A stretch of 64,000 nucleotides of DNA from Diplosphaera chodatii (GCA_032358165.1 JAALGY010000012.1:2728001-2792000), one strand, 5' to 3'. Positions 44,193-55,940 are shown, counted from the stretch's first letter. The notes: generated by a model from the letters alone, not told the origin. Translations and numbers: made by a program.

Positions 44193-46489
44193 TCATTGCC
44201 ACCATGGCAATGTAGAGCGGCAATGGACGACGCTGTCGTCCAGGACCTGCTTGAAAACGCCTTTCTTTGCCTGCATTGGCATTCACCTGAGTGTCAGTCC
44301 TCCAAGCATTGACACGAGCAATCACACGAACACAGAACCCGCAGTGCAATCGTGTATCACCTGTGTGGAATACATGCCCACAATATGGCCTTGCAGCGCT
44401 GCATCACTGCTGAATGCAAAGCTGCCCGAAGAGGGCTCATGGGGACGATGAATGACAAAAGATGTGTCATCAACCTGCAACGAGTGGTGGTCTGTGCTCT
44501 TCGCGGTGTACATCGGCATTGTTGGCACAACCTGCCGCCATCAGCGCAGATGTGAGACAGTTGGCATGGCTATGCCAAAGATCACCCACCTCGAATGCAA
44601 AGCCCGAGGCGTTCAGCGCTGCTGTGAATACAATCTTGTTCCGGCCGTAGCCACGGAAACGCACATCAAACCATGGCATCAGCCGTCTGTCAATGATGCC
44701 CCATGGCTCATACCGCCGGCAGTATGTGATGCCATACGATGCCTGTTTGGAGGGAGAGTTTCCCAGCTTGTACCAATCCATCTTCAGGTGTCATGGGTGA
44801 GTGGAGCCATGGCGGCGCCAAGGTTGCTGCGAGCTCGATCCAGTCCAGCAGTGGTGCACCCCAGTACGGCAGCTTTGCTTGCTGGGCTTACCTTGGCGGA
44901 CTTCCAGCGCTTATAGTCGGTGCACCCCTGCGGATAGTCGTGCTTGGGGTTGAACCGTGTCACGCTGCCAGCCTCCAGCTGCTGTACGCAAGCAACCTTG
45001 CTGCCTGGCGTGTGCAGGACATAGCGGATCCTTGCATCAGAGTGGCAACATGGCGGATGCAAGAGCACAGGCTGCGATGCGCGCTCTGCAGCACCTCGAT
45101 GCCTAGTGTGACACGAGGGTGCTGACATGCTGGCAATGTGCACTTGCGCCAGGCTCTGCTGAGCGCTCACCATAGGCGGTGCTGTAGGCCAGCTGTGGGT
45201 CGGCTGTCTCCAGGGCGGCGAGGACGTGATACGTCCTGCGCGCTGCACTGCCCACCAGCTGCTGATACCTGCAGGACGTCAGGTCTAAGTGTGTACCGCA
45301 GGCCTGCTCCTCGTGGCAGGTGCCAAAGCAGCATCGTGTCAGCCCACAGCCTCTAACACCAAGTGTATCCAAGGAGCCTGGGTCGGAGCCTGCTGACAAG
45401 GCTTACCGCTCTCTGTCATTTGCGAGCTGCGCGTGCAGCTGCGAGTGCACCAGCATGTCACCGTCCAGCACCAGGACCAGTGGCGTACGCGCCAGCAGCA
45501 GCGCACGGCTGCGCAGCGAGTTGACAGGGAACAGCCACGGCATCCAAGCGTCGTCAGCCGCCAGCTCCTCAGAGTACAGCGCTATGTCAAGTGCACACGT
45601 GTGTGCTGCTGTGACTCTGCACATGGCAACACAGTGTGAGGAAGCAGACACGACTTCTGAGGACAGCGCAAACAGGCGTTGTCAGCAAGGAGTCTCTGTG
45701 AGGACATTGCACATGGCAACATGTGCTTTAGGAATGAGCATGGAGACACCTGTTCCAAATGTCGTCGATCTGCAGTGCTGCGGCAGATGCTGTGCCTGTT
45801 GCGTTACCACTGCATCCCTGCGATTGTAAGTTCAACTGTGAGTGTGCTGCTTGAAGGCCAGGACAGTCCGGTGCTAGCCAGCGCCCACAGTTGCGCCCGT
45901 CGGTATGCCAGGCAGCTCAAAGGATCGGTGAGAAAAGCTAAGAAGCGTTGCCGACACCTGATAAACTGCTGCGCTGATGTGTCCGCCCCAACTCGCACAC
46001 AGGCCATCCAGCATGTGAAGCCGAGCAATGTCATACGCAACAATCAGGGTGACGCCAGCGGAAGACTTTAGATGCGTCAGTCGTATGTGCTCGAGCTGCA
46101 ACCTGTGGCAGGAGAGTCAGTGCTTCAGCCGCCCAGCTCACGCGCTTGGCAGGCAGGTGACCGCAGGTCATGGCATGGCCTCCGCAGCAGCACCTGGCGG
46201 GGGTTTGTTGCAGGAACTGCTCCTTGGTCATTGGCGGCCCTTCAGACCGTGGCGCCAAGCAAGATCGCCAGTCGATGCTCGTCGCCTGCCGCACCTCTGC
46301 CACAGGTGCCTCGTGCAGCAATGGCCCTGGTTGCTCATTGGCGGAGGTGACAGCAGTGGCAGCTGATCCACTTCGAATGCTGCCGAGCAGCGCAAGCGTG
46401 ATCGCCGAAGCGACCAGCATCACAACTACACCGCACAGTCGCTTTGCCGCTCGGTTGCAGCGAGTCCTGCGTGCCGCACTTGGCGGCAT
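44193..46489 (-). CDS. LARGE-like glycosyltransferase family 49 protein
   Basis: Probable Golgi type II membrane glycosyltransferase of the GT49 domain family (PF13896, as in the xylosyl/glucuronyl-transferase LARGE and B4GAT1). ATG at 46489 gives a short basic tail and one helix, RLCGVVVMLVASAITLALLG. The exon at about 46101-45954 has VTLIVAYDIARLHMLDGLCA and SWGGHISAAVYQ, the family's opening S-x-D-R-x-x-x-L block. MPWLFPVNSLRSRALLLART and PLVLVLDGDMLVHSQL (about 45545-45440) give the D-x-D metal site. FNPKHDYPQGCTDYKRWKSA (about 44955), EPWGIIDRRLMPWFDVRFRG (about 44705), YGRNKIVF and FVIHRPHEPS (about 44460) are the C-terminal GT49 blocks. The last exon ends at TGA 44193-44195. Starting at an upstream GTG (46549) is less likely. 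Acceptor substrate in an alga is unknown. Confidence 0.85.
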
Positions 46490-46802
46490 GCACCCCACTG
46501 CAGCAGCCTCAGAACAGCGCAGTGGCCACTTCGCGACGATTGACCGCACATGATAGTGCAGCCGTGCAAGTGACGATCATCTATTGCCGACGACCGATCG
46601 CACCTTGGCAACATTGATTACAAACCTGTCAGAGGGATTGGCTGGCTTCAGTGCAGATGTCACGTGCGTTGAGAGACAGCATCGCGAATGACTTTGCCAT
46701 AGTTGCAACTTTTGCGACAGGATGGCCCGACTTCGGTGACACTGAGCCTCCAAGCCATCCGTTGCACAGCGCAACATCGCTGCACGACAGCAGTAGGCGA
46801 TC
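46490..46802. promoter_or_regulatory. Short divergent promoter region, GT49 gene / TIC40-like
   Basis: 313 bp between the start codons of the minus GT49 gene and the plus TIC40-like gene; both promoters must fit here. No specific element assigned. Confidence 0.5.
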
Positions 46803-49601
46803 ATGGCGGCTGCTGCCCATGCTCACATGACGACTCTCTGTTCTGCGTCCTGGCGGCAGCCCCGCAGGCTGTGTCTCAACAGGACGTCACAGATATCAGG
46901 ACCACTGTTCCGGTTGCAGCATCCGTCCATCGGATCCTCCGGTGCGGATCGCACTAATGCACCAGGAGGTTGCTGTGCTGCTTTTCAAGAGTGCCTCTGT
47001 TGCAAGCTTCATCCTGCATCTGCACGAGGTTGGCTGACTGTCACGCCAGGTGCGAGGCGGCTGGCGTCGCGGGCAGGCTGCCCAGGGTGCGTAAAAGCAG
47101 CTCACACCGGTGCTGACGCTGCGGATGGGGTGGTGAGTCGTTGTGCACACACCCTGTCCAGGGTCGACTGCCCCGGAGTGGACATACCGGTCCCGCTGGT
47201 GCGTAGCTGGAAGTGAATCCCTCACGTCGGATGTCTGCTGCAGCAGAGTGCGCCGGTGAGCAGCGCCGCGGATGCGGTGCCAGAGTACCCGGTGGCCCCG
47301 CCGCAGGCGACCCAGCTCAGCACGCCGCCCCGCAGCGGCTTCCCGCCCCTTGTATGGGTCATCGTCGGCGTCGTGCTTGCAAAGGGATTCGACCTGGTAG
47401 GCGCCTACTCGGTGGCGCTTTCATCTGCAACACTCGCAGCGCCTGCCGTTACACCAGACTGCCGTCGCTGCACGGTTGACCCTTGCCCCATACTGTCCAG
47501 GTGTCGAAGCTGTTCAAGGGCGGGCCGGGCAACATGCAGCAGAACATGCAGGCGATGATGATGCAGAAGATGATGGAGCAGATGATGTCGGGCAAGGATG
47601 GACCCATGGGCGGCATGGGGGCGGTGGACCCCAGCAGCAGCAACCCCTTTGCAGGGATGGGCAGCCCCAGTGGCGGCAGCGCGCCGAGCAGCTTTCCCTT
47701 TGGCAACATGCCGCCTTTCACCCCACAGCCGGCGCAAAGCTCGCCAACAACTTCCAGGTAAGTACTGTGGGGTTTTTGCTGCTGGGTGCCCCCTATTTTC
47801 ATTGCGACATTCGATACTACGTGATGTGTTGGCTACTGGAGCTGCACTGCCGCACCATGTGCTGCCAGTTCAACCCCCAACCCATTCAATGTGCCATGGC
47901 AAACTGCATGCAGCCCCGGCTTCCCTGCTTCGGGCAACTTCCCGGCGTCACCAGCGTATGACACAACAGCGACAGCAGCAGCAAAGCAACCTGAGGCGGC
48001 GCCAAAGCCCAGCCCCGTCGAGCAGAGGCAGCCAGCAGCCGCAGCGGCAGCGCCTGCCAGCACATCAGCGCCAGCGCGGCCGAGGAGGTCGGCCTTCGTC
48101 GATGTGGATGAGGAGGGCAGCGGCGGTGGCACTGATGCCAGTGGGATTAGCGGCAGCAGTGCAGAGGCACCCAGGGAAGCTGAGGTGGGCAGCCATCTCA
48201 CGCGTGCTGCTTTTGCTGATGATATATAACACATGCGGATGGTTTTTGGTACATCACCCACAAAACAAAGTGGTAGTGGTGGCGAGTGTTGGTGACTGCA
48301 CCAGGTGCAACCTCCATGGTCTGCAATCACATGAAATCCTGGTGCAGGTGGTGTCAGGCAGCGGACCAGGCGGCTTTCCTGGCGGCTTTCCGTCGGGGTT
48401 CCCAGTGCCTGGTGGCCAGTCTGACCAAGCGGGCCAGACTGCCAATGGGGTGGGCGGCCAGGGCGACGGCGGCAGCGGCGGCGGCAGCAAGACCACCATG
48501 GCGATGCTCGAGCGCATGATGGTGAGGACGCGCAGCCTCACACTGCATTCCTCAGCCCAACACATCTCTAGTTTTGGCCCTGATGGTTTTGCAGACATCG
48601 CCTGCGAGCGCTGTGCAGCATGTCCTGACAGGTGCGCTGTTGGCTGTGTCGCTGCATCGGTGCACGCTGTGGTGCGACGCCCTCTGTCCATCACCCATTG
48701 CACTGCACCACGCAGACGGACGAGAACCTGCAGAAGATGCTGTACCCGTACCTTCCGGAACCGATGCGCAACCCCGAGACCTTCAAGTGGATGCTCAGCA
48801 ACCCTGAGTACCGGCAGCAGCTGGAGACGATGATGGAGCAGCAGGTGACCGTCAGCGCTGTGTGTTCATGTGTGCATGTGGAAGGGGACCCTGCTGGTGG
48901 TGACTCTGCTGGACTCTGCTGGTGGTGACTGCCACGTAGCAGGTGGTTGACTGTATGGCGCTGCATGTGACACCGGTATAAGTGGGCTTTCGCAGGCCAG
49001 GACTTTAGTGAGGCTGCGTGCCAGCCCATGTGTGCGCCTTCGATCGCAAAGTGTCAACCCTTCTGACGACTTGGCACGTTGCAGGGCAGCAACCCCGCAA
49101 TGAATGACCTGATCAACAACTTCAACTACGACAGTCCAGAGCTCAAGCAGCAGCTGGACACCATTGGCATGACACCAGACGAGGTAGGCATGAACACTCC
49201 TTGTGCAAGCGCTGCATCGTGCCAATACCTGATCATGGTGCTGTGTCATCTGCAGTAGCGCATGTGCCCCATGTCCCCCCGCTGCAATCACAAGCAAGCG
49301 CCGTAAGTGTGGAGTGCGCAGGTGTTGCAGAAGATCATGGCGGACCCAGAGCTTGCCATGTCCTTCAGCAAGCCAGAAGTGCAGGCGGTGAGGACGTCAT
49401 GCACTTTGCTGATGCACACGAGGCACCTACGTCCTGTGAGTACAGTGACATGACATCATACTGATCCAAGCGATGGTGCTGTCGACCGTGCAGGCCATCA
49501 TGGACGTGACACAGAACCAGATGAACATCACGAAATATGCCAACAATCCTGAGGTCATGGCGGTGTTCAACAAGATGTCGACATTATTCAGCCCAAAGTA
49601 G
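46803..49601 (+). CDS. TIC40: TIC40-like inner-envelope protein-import co-chaperone
   Basis: Plastid inner-envelope protein that helps Hsp93/ClpC drive precursor import. ATG at 46803 starts a Ser/Arg/Leu-rich transit peptide (MAAAAHAHMTTLCSASWRQP). The exon at about 47253-47396 has one membrane helix, PLVWVIVGVVLAKGFDL. The exon at about 47502-47756 is Met-rich (KLFKGGPGNMQQNMQAMMMQ, NPFAGMGS), as in TIC40. A Pro/Ala/Ser linker (about 47917-48182) and a Gly-rich exon (about 48350-48522) follow. NLQKMLYPYLPEPMRNPETF and KWMLSNPEYRQQLETMMEQQ (about 48721-48843), SNPAMNDLINNFNYDSPELK (49087), VLQKIMADPELAMSFSKPEV (49321), QNQMNITKYANNPEVMAVFN and KMSTLFSPK (to TAG 49599-49601) form the TPR-like region and Sti1/Hop-type C-terminal domain. 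A 411-codon frame at 47598-48833 reads through introns and is not the product. Confidence 0.9.
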
Positions 49602-49900
49602 ATTGCGCTAGCATCATAGAAGGTCGTTGTGAAGGACCACTGTGATGTATCGTTTGACTTGCTCAGCACTCAACAGATGAACTGGGGTGGTCGGCTGAGC
49701 TGTTGTCTCACTCACGACCTTTGTCGCCGTCACTTGCGCAGCTGCTCCTGTTGGGTGAATCATGCCGCCCATGATTTGCACACTCTGCACCCCGCCCTGC
49801 ACACCGTCACTCGGGGCCATGCACACCGATGAAACATGAAAGATATGCGACGCAAGACGCAAATTAAACACTGCCCGGCTGGTCGCTGCGACATCAGCTG
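49602..49900. other. Convergent 3' flanks of TIC40-like and transporter genes
   Basis: About 300 bp holding two 3' UTRs; open frames here are antisense or featureless. Confidence 0.5.
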
Positions 49901-51617
49901 CTACACTTCTGACTCTCCGGACTTCACTAGGAGGTCCTCCTTCTCATCTGCAGGTTTGCACGTGCGAACAATTAGCGCATTGTAGAACGTGTATGATGAT
50001 AGCAAAGTAGGCTGTGCTAACATACTGATTGCATCTGGACAGCCAGCCTGCCTGTGGCCTCTGGCGAGCTTGCTTCCACCTTGCCAGATGCGCTGGCCAG
50101 CTTCAACTGCGGAGCGCACAGCCAAGCAGTCAAACGAGCACAGCAAATGCGACTCAACGATCAGCGTGACGCACACATGCAGTTGCTGACTAACCTGGGA
50201 GAACCATCCGATGCCCGCCAGTGCAATTCCCATGCCGCCAAGTTGCGTCACGCTGAAGTGGTCCCCGAAGACGATGTATCCGCTGAGGAGGTTGCTGACC
50301 GTCTTAATGTGTCCGATGACATTGTATGAAAGGCTGCTAGTTGCTCCGATTGACAAGAACGTCGTCAGGCTCACGGCAACGCCTAGAACACAGCTGAGCA
50401 GGATGGCAGACACTGCTGCAAACGAGTACTGATACCCCAATATCGAGCCTGCAGAACAGAAACACACTGCCTCAGCTTTTTCCATCTGCGTGCGAAATGC
50501 ATCGCCAGTGCTGTCGCAGACTGTTGAGGGTGGCCAGTCAGGTCAGCCATGCGACACTGTGCATCCTGCCATGGGGACTGGTCTCACCCCGGGCTGGGTC
50601 GGAGCCGGGCATCACTGGCTCGAAGACAAGCACGAGAATCGTCAGCAAGACTGCTGCATATGGCGACGCCTGATGTAGGAGCTGCGCGGACGAAGCGTCG
50701 AGGGCGCGCTGCTGCGACCCGGCCCACAGCTGGTACAGCGCAGTTGACACCACGGCGCTCAGGGCACAGAGCGCGCCGATGGTGGTCGTGCTGATCTGTG
50801 TGCACACGCCATCAGGCAGTGTCGTGCAGGATGCAATCTGTGCCTTGCATGTCTGTCAAGGCATCGCATGCTCGAGTCCGGCCTCAGCAAGCGCTCATCC
50901 GCTCTTCAGTATGCAAGACTTCACCTGCAGGTCCTGCACCGTGCAAATGCCGGCTCCAAGGCATACCAGCGCCACGGAGGCATACTGCATTGCCGAAAAG
51001 GTCTTGCCCAGAAACCCAATCTCCAAGGCCATCACCGCTGGCACCACCCCGACCTGCAGACGTCACACGCGCACATGCAGCATCTACAGTGCAGGCGTGT
51101 AAAAGAGCTCCAGTGCCAGCCAGAGGTGCTGCGAATCTCGCACCGCTGGCGCTGTCCTCACCTTTGCGATTGTGTAGAATGCTACTGAGTTCAGCTGTAG
51201 GCTGAGGTTAGATAGCGCAATGTATCCAACGTAAGCTACTGCAATTGGCGCCACTGAGCTGACATCAAGCTCCTTACGTTCGAACATGCCCAGCCTTGTG
51301 CACAGCTCCATGGCTGCATGAGCAGATCAACAACTCAGTGATCAACACCTCATCAGCACAACAACGACAGCCACAGAACCGAAAGGAGGCTCGCTGCGTT
51401 CAACAGGACCAGCGCTGATTGCGCCTGGCATCCTCAGAAACCTCTACCAGGTACCTGCCATGGTGGCGATGGTGTGCAGAAGTGTCAAGCACACCGTGAA
51501 ATGAAAGTGCAGCGTTGTCAGGATCGTCTTGTTTACGATCACGATTGCAATTGCGCTGACAACGTTCAGCGTCATGTACACTGTGCCACGGCTGAACACT
51601 CTTGCGAACGCGTCCAT
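49901..51617 (-). CDS. Nucleotide-sugar transporter, UXT/SLC35E3-like (DMT superfamily)
   Basis: Ten-helix Golgi/ER antiporter expected to exchange a nucleotide sugar for UMP or a related nucleotide. ATG at 51617 gives MDAFARVFSRGTVYMTLNVV, SAIAIVIVNKTIL and HFTVCLTLLHTIATM (to about 51464). Next exons: ERKELDVSSVAPIAVAYVGY, IALSNLSLQLNSVAFYTIAK (about 51282-51170); VGVVPAVMALEIGFLGKTFS and MQYASVALVCLGAGICTVQD (about 51055-50930); TTIGALCALSAVVSTALYQL (about 50790-50600); YSFAAVSAILLSCVLGVAVS, FLSIGATSSLSYNVIGHIKT and NLLSGYIVFGDHFSV (about 50450-50200); and a last exon YTFYNALIVRTC with an acidic tail, TAG at 49901-49903. The H-x-K-T-x-x-x-L block is typical of plant UXT/URGT/UUAT transporters. 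The sugar carried cannot be read from sequence. Confidence 0.88.
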
Positions 51618-51889
51618 TGTCAGGTCTGCTGCAGTCAGGGGTCCGGCAAGCACCCCCGACCTGCGGACCCCACATTGATGGCCTGCATCGCAACGCAGAC
51701 ATCGGAGGGGGCTTGCTGTATAGTCATGTCGACCATACTGCACGACTCTGCTCTTGACACACCATGGGGAGCGCGGCGGACAACATGCAGTTGCTCGTAG
51801 TACGTCGCGATTGCTCACACTATGTCACGTGCCCACGTAGAATTAGGTCACCACCTGTTGAGGTAAGTACTGGCACAGAAATCACTTGC

Positions 51890-52810
51890 TTATCGCCGCC
51901 AACATCCTCTGTCCGCGGTCATCCCCTGACTAGATCTGGAGCAAGGCTCACATTTAAAGTGTCGTGCTTCAGCTGAACCTGTGAGGTCGTTCATCGCAGA
52001 CAAGACTTGCTTGCGCTTGTTATCAGGGTCAGTCAGAACGCTGTCCCTAAGAAGCATGCAAAACCCAAACTCCAATGCCATGATGCCTGGGTCACCCTGT
52101 TCGCAGGCATGCCAAATTTGGCGCGACATGGTGAGCGCTCCCCCGCATGACCAAGGGGAGTCGAATGGAAGTAGTCATTGATGTTCCCTTTGGCATGAAT
52201 AGGCACCCTAAAGTCGTCATGACGCGATCACGCGAACACACGCAACTTCCCGCGGACCTAGGACCTGCTCAACATCCAGTCACAGCCGAGACCTTGTCCT
52301 GGATCATGAGTACGACGTGAGGCGTTCACGCCGTTTGTCACAACGACCACACGGTATTTGCCCGTTGTCGGCTCTATCTTGGACACCTGGCCTCAGGCGT
52401 AATCAGCGCTGCATGTGCCGTGCAGTATGTGCAGCTGAACACCTGCACGCGCTGCCCTAGCTGAGCCAGTGCGGTTGCAGCGCAAGTCTTGAACTTTGTG
52501 CTGAGGGTGGGCCGCAAATATTTGGCTGTGAGCAGCGTCGTTGCTATTTATGTGCATGAGGGCTGCTGCACCTCCCAGTTGCAACGCAGCGCCTGCCTGC
52601 CTGGTCGCCGTGATCAGCGCTCGGCGTCGCCTGATATGCAGTGAGACAGCAACACCCTGGTGAACTTGCTTGGCGTCCGACGTGCGTCGACGACGTCCGG
52701 CTCCGAAGCAGGTAGACCCAAGGTGCCGCTGCTCACCGAGCGTGACCACCCAGACGCAGCCGGAGCAGCGGGGCCGTACGAGGGACCCTGAAATGGACGA
52801 CGTGCTCCAT
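51890..52810 (-). CDS. Possible small hypothetical gene with CTYC motif
   Basis: Not recognised as a known family. An ATG at 52810 opens MEHVVHFRVPRTAPLLRLRL, ending at a good donor (GTGAGC), like a short targeting exon. A second exon-like block near 52510-52390 reads TKFKTCAATALAQLGQRVQV and FSCTYCTAHAALITPEA; the C-x-x-C followed by AHA is reminiscent of AhpD-like (carboxymuconolactone decarboxylase-like) proteins, but this is only a resemblance. A third block at about 52129-51960 reads MALEFGFCMLLRDSVLTDPD and NKRKQVLSAMNDLTG. Whether the three belong together is inferred from strand, order and plausible splice sites. Confidence 0.3.
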
Positions 52811-52921
52811 CACAAACCGCCAAGGAAGAACGCGTAAGATCCCTGCGACACTGTTGTTCTGACGCAAACCAAGGTCCAGTGATGAGTATGCTGCGGTGAG
52901 GCCTGTCAGGCAACCGGTCGG

Positions 52922-52928
52922 TTATATA
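52922..52928 (+). promoter_or_regulatory. Candidate TATA box for DUF3431 gene C
   Basis: TTATATA at 52922-52928, about 270 bp upstream of the first recognised coding exon of DUF3431 C on the plus strand. Position is plausible for an untranslated first exon; the motif alone is weak evidence. Confidence 0.25.
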
Positions 52929-53195
52929 GACGCCCTTGCAGTCAAAAGCTTCCCTATGGACACTGCAACATGTCGCCGGTTGCTTGGTGCTGCTTCACCA
53001 ACCAGACTCTGTTCGTAACACTGTGTCAGGTGTTATCATGAGAAGCGACATAACGGGTCGGGTGCAGATAATCTGGAATGCCACGAGCCACGGCCAGCCC
53101 AACGAGGTTCCATGCTTGAGGCGTGTTGTGTCCCGCGCAGGCATGCCCCTTCTGCCCAGGATGCTTGGCGCACCGCACGGTATCAAGGACTTTCA

Positions 53196-55248
53196 GTGCG
53201 GACCCAGGTCCTGACTGCATTTCTGCTGGCCGTCTCCCTGCTGGCGGTGCTACTGATGGCTCCAGGTGAGATGACAACACTGTGATCAGCATGCTGGTCA
53301 CCAATATCAAATGTGCGTATGCTTGGCTTGGATGGTCGCCAGGGGCTGCACATGTCCGCTGTGCAACACCCCTGCGGACATAATTGGCACGTTGCACCGT
53401 TGATGTGCAGGCACAAGCACGGTCGCGGTCAACGACATGTTGACCAATATCTGGGTGCAGCGCATTCCAGCGCAAGTAGGATCCCATGTCATGGCTCGTG
53501 CAAAGGGCATCATGCGACGCACCGCCACCGCACCAAAGCCAGTTGACCGCATGATTGTGGCAGCCACTCTGCACCCAGGTGACACCCCTACAAAGTCCTT
53601 GGCGTATCAATCTCATGCCGTGCTTGAGACTTTTGGTGATGATGGACTGCAGTCGCACATGAAGAATATGTGCTACCATGCTTGAGTATTGATGACATTG
53701 TGACGCCACATGATTCCAACCACCACAACAAGCAGTGTTGTGCTGATGCAGATGAAGCACAGTGGCTTACAGAAAAGTTTGCAGGCACAGACATCCATTA
53801 TCAAGTATACGTAGCGGAGTTTGATGTCAGCAGGCGGCAGTATTGCAGAAGTACGGTGGAATCCACAGGAAGATCGTGTTGTTTGATGTGTTTCTTTTGA
53901 GTAATTTCTTCACAACAGGGTGCCAACCTGACAGTATGCATGTGTCCAGCATGTTACCTGTGCACGCAGATGCGACTACCTTGAACAGCACCCAGGCCAC
54001 GCTTGAGGGTTGCTGGCCACACCTCGCAAGTGGAAAGTCGAGCGAAGGTAGTGCCTACTTACAATTCATCATTGACGAGTACGACAACGGCTTGCCGCTG
54101 ATGACCATGTTCATTCACGGCCACTGGTAGGCATAAGGAGTGCAGGGTATACTTGCTTTTCCATGAATGTGATGCTCAACAGTCGCATTCTGCTGCCACC
54201 ATGCTTGTGGCGGGTGTGCCTACAACCCTGCACTGACCAGCAAAGCTGTTACTTTGCACAAGGGAGTCCTGGCACCGCCCAGATGGCAACAAGTTCACAG
54301 ATGTGATCCGGCGGCTGCGGTGGGGAGAGTTCCCATATGCCAGCACACACGGCTGGGGGACGCTGGGCGCAAATTTCTGGCAAGTCTCGTTGAGCTGTTG
54401 GGCTGGCACGCCATGCTCTTGAGTATGCATTGCAAGAGCATGACGCCGGTACATTTGGAACCCCTAGCTCAACTAGAGCCTGCTGAGTAGGCGGTGCATG
54501 TCTGCAGGGATTTGGCAACATGGGTGAACCCAGTCGACCCTGGAAGCTGCCACAATGAGTCACGAAATGGACCCGGAGCCATCATGCACTGTGGCTGGCA
54601 GGGGGTAATTCTACGTGAGTGTTGGGGCGGCTGAGCATGCTTGTGTTTTAAAGGCAAGATACTGCGGGCTACAACACTGGACCGTCCGTGTGACACCACT
54701 GCCTGCGGGGGTGGCCCAAAGGAGGTGATTTAGTATGCAGGTGATTTCTGGGTGTCGCTCGGGCTCAACGACACATTCGGGCTGCCTCCAGAGGAGGTTC
54801 GTTCCCCAGGTGCCCACGGAATTTTGTATGCTGTGAGCCTCAGGCTAGCTAAAACAGTCGCGTCGACAATTTTGCAAATGCCGATGTAGGTAGGTCCAAC
54901 CCCTTACAAGATGTCAAAACATGGTGCAGGGTTGACTGGCGAGTTCATTGTGAGGCGAGATCGCATCTACCTCCACCCCAAAGCGTTTTACGTCGATCTG
55001 CTCAACCGCATCAACTCTTTTGAAGACAATCGGCAATCTGGCTTTGCGATGGAGCACGTCTACCACGCCATCTTCGTGAGGGCCATGCATCTGCTGGTGG
55101 TGCTTTGCGTCTTGCATGCATCAATGTCACCAAAAGTCAAGACCTACAGTGCCATTGTTCTCAGAGCGCACATTCAAGGGGCTAATGCTCTGCAGGGCGA
55201 GCCTTGGGCGACATGGGGGATTGGCTGGTGTCAGCTGATTCATTGCAG
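53196..55248 (+). CDS. DUF3431 protein C, putative signal-anchored (both ends partly unresolved)
   Basis: Third DUF3431 paralogue. The first recognised exon encodes RTQVLTAFLLAVSLLAVLLM, a signal anchor as in A and B. It is preceded by an acceptor-like TTTCAG and begins TG CGG, so the start ATG may be split by an intron (inference). An exon at about 53412-53578 ends PVDRMIVAATLHP. Then WLTEKFAGTDIHYQVYVAEF (about 53761), GANLTVCM (about 53919), GSAYLQFIIDEYDNG and LMTMFIHGH (about 54050-54126), KFTDVIRRLRWGEFPYASTH (about 54291), QYAGDFWVSLGLNDTFGLPP (about 54733), TGEFIVRRDRIYLHPKAFYV and GFAMEHVYHAIF (about 54935-55074), and GEPWATWGIGWCQLIHCR (55197-55248), ending at a donor in the same place as in A and B. 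A minus frame of 244 codons (53026-53760) is antisense to this gene. Function unknown. Confidence 0.75.
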
Positions 55249-55940
55249 GTGCGCAGCGGCATCAACATGCTTGGGAAGGATGAAGCATCTCACAGCAATG
55301 CTGGTCCGAAGAATACGTGTTGCTCATCGGCATGTCTGGCGCATGTTGACATGACCAGTCTTTACACAATGCAGCACGGAGGAGGAAGCAGATCCGGACA
55401 TGTGGCCGCCACCTACGCCTCTACCGTTCGCCTTCCACAAGGTTCCTGACCCGTTTCAGGTCAAAGACAACGAGACGGTCAATTAGCACCGCAAACTACA
55501 GTAGCTCATTAAAGTGTCACCTTGTTCGTTCGTGGTTCGCCTTATAAGCATAGCCCTCAATTCGCATCGTCCGTAGCTGGTGTAAGTAAGCCACAGAGAA
55601 TTGACCAGGCATGTCAAGGAGTCACTTGTACAACCTGCTATGCACACCACAAGCCCATTGCAAAGGTCGTCCCGCACATACGTCCGCCTGCTGAACATCA
55701 GTCAATGCTGGCTCCACAGCACTGTAGAGCGCTGTGGTTCTGCACAAAGGCCGACACTCAGGATGCACTCAAAGGCACACACCGGGAAGCCTCAGGCAAA
55801 GCATTTGAGGTGTGTGCATACTGCGTCATCCCACCGCCGGTGCTGACGCTGGCTTTACCGTGGAAAAGGGCAATCCGCAGAATAATTGAAAAACGGCCAA
55901 AACGAGTTGTGTAGTAGAGGAAAAGGCAATGAGCATCTTC
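55249..55940. other. 3' end of DUF3431 C and tRNA upstream region
   Basis: About 690 bp. The final small exon of DUF3431 C should lie here (an open plus frame continues to 55449) but cannot be fixed. Minus frames at 55483-55698 and 55758-56117 overlap the tRNA and are not credible genes. Confidence 0.35.

Noticed and set aside
46487..46549. Start of the GT49 protein at 46549
   Set aside because: That codon is GTG; the ATG at 46489 directly precedes a basic tail and transmembrane helix.
47598..48833. 411-codon plus-strand open frame
   Set aside because: Reads through several introns of the TIC40-like gene in a mixture of correct and incorrect frames; only parts of it are exons.
53026..53760. 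244-codon minus-strand open frame
   Set aside because: Antisense to DUF3431 gene C exons; no domain.
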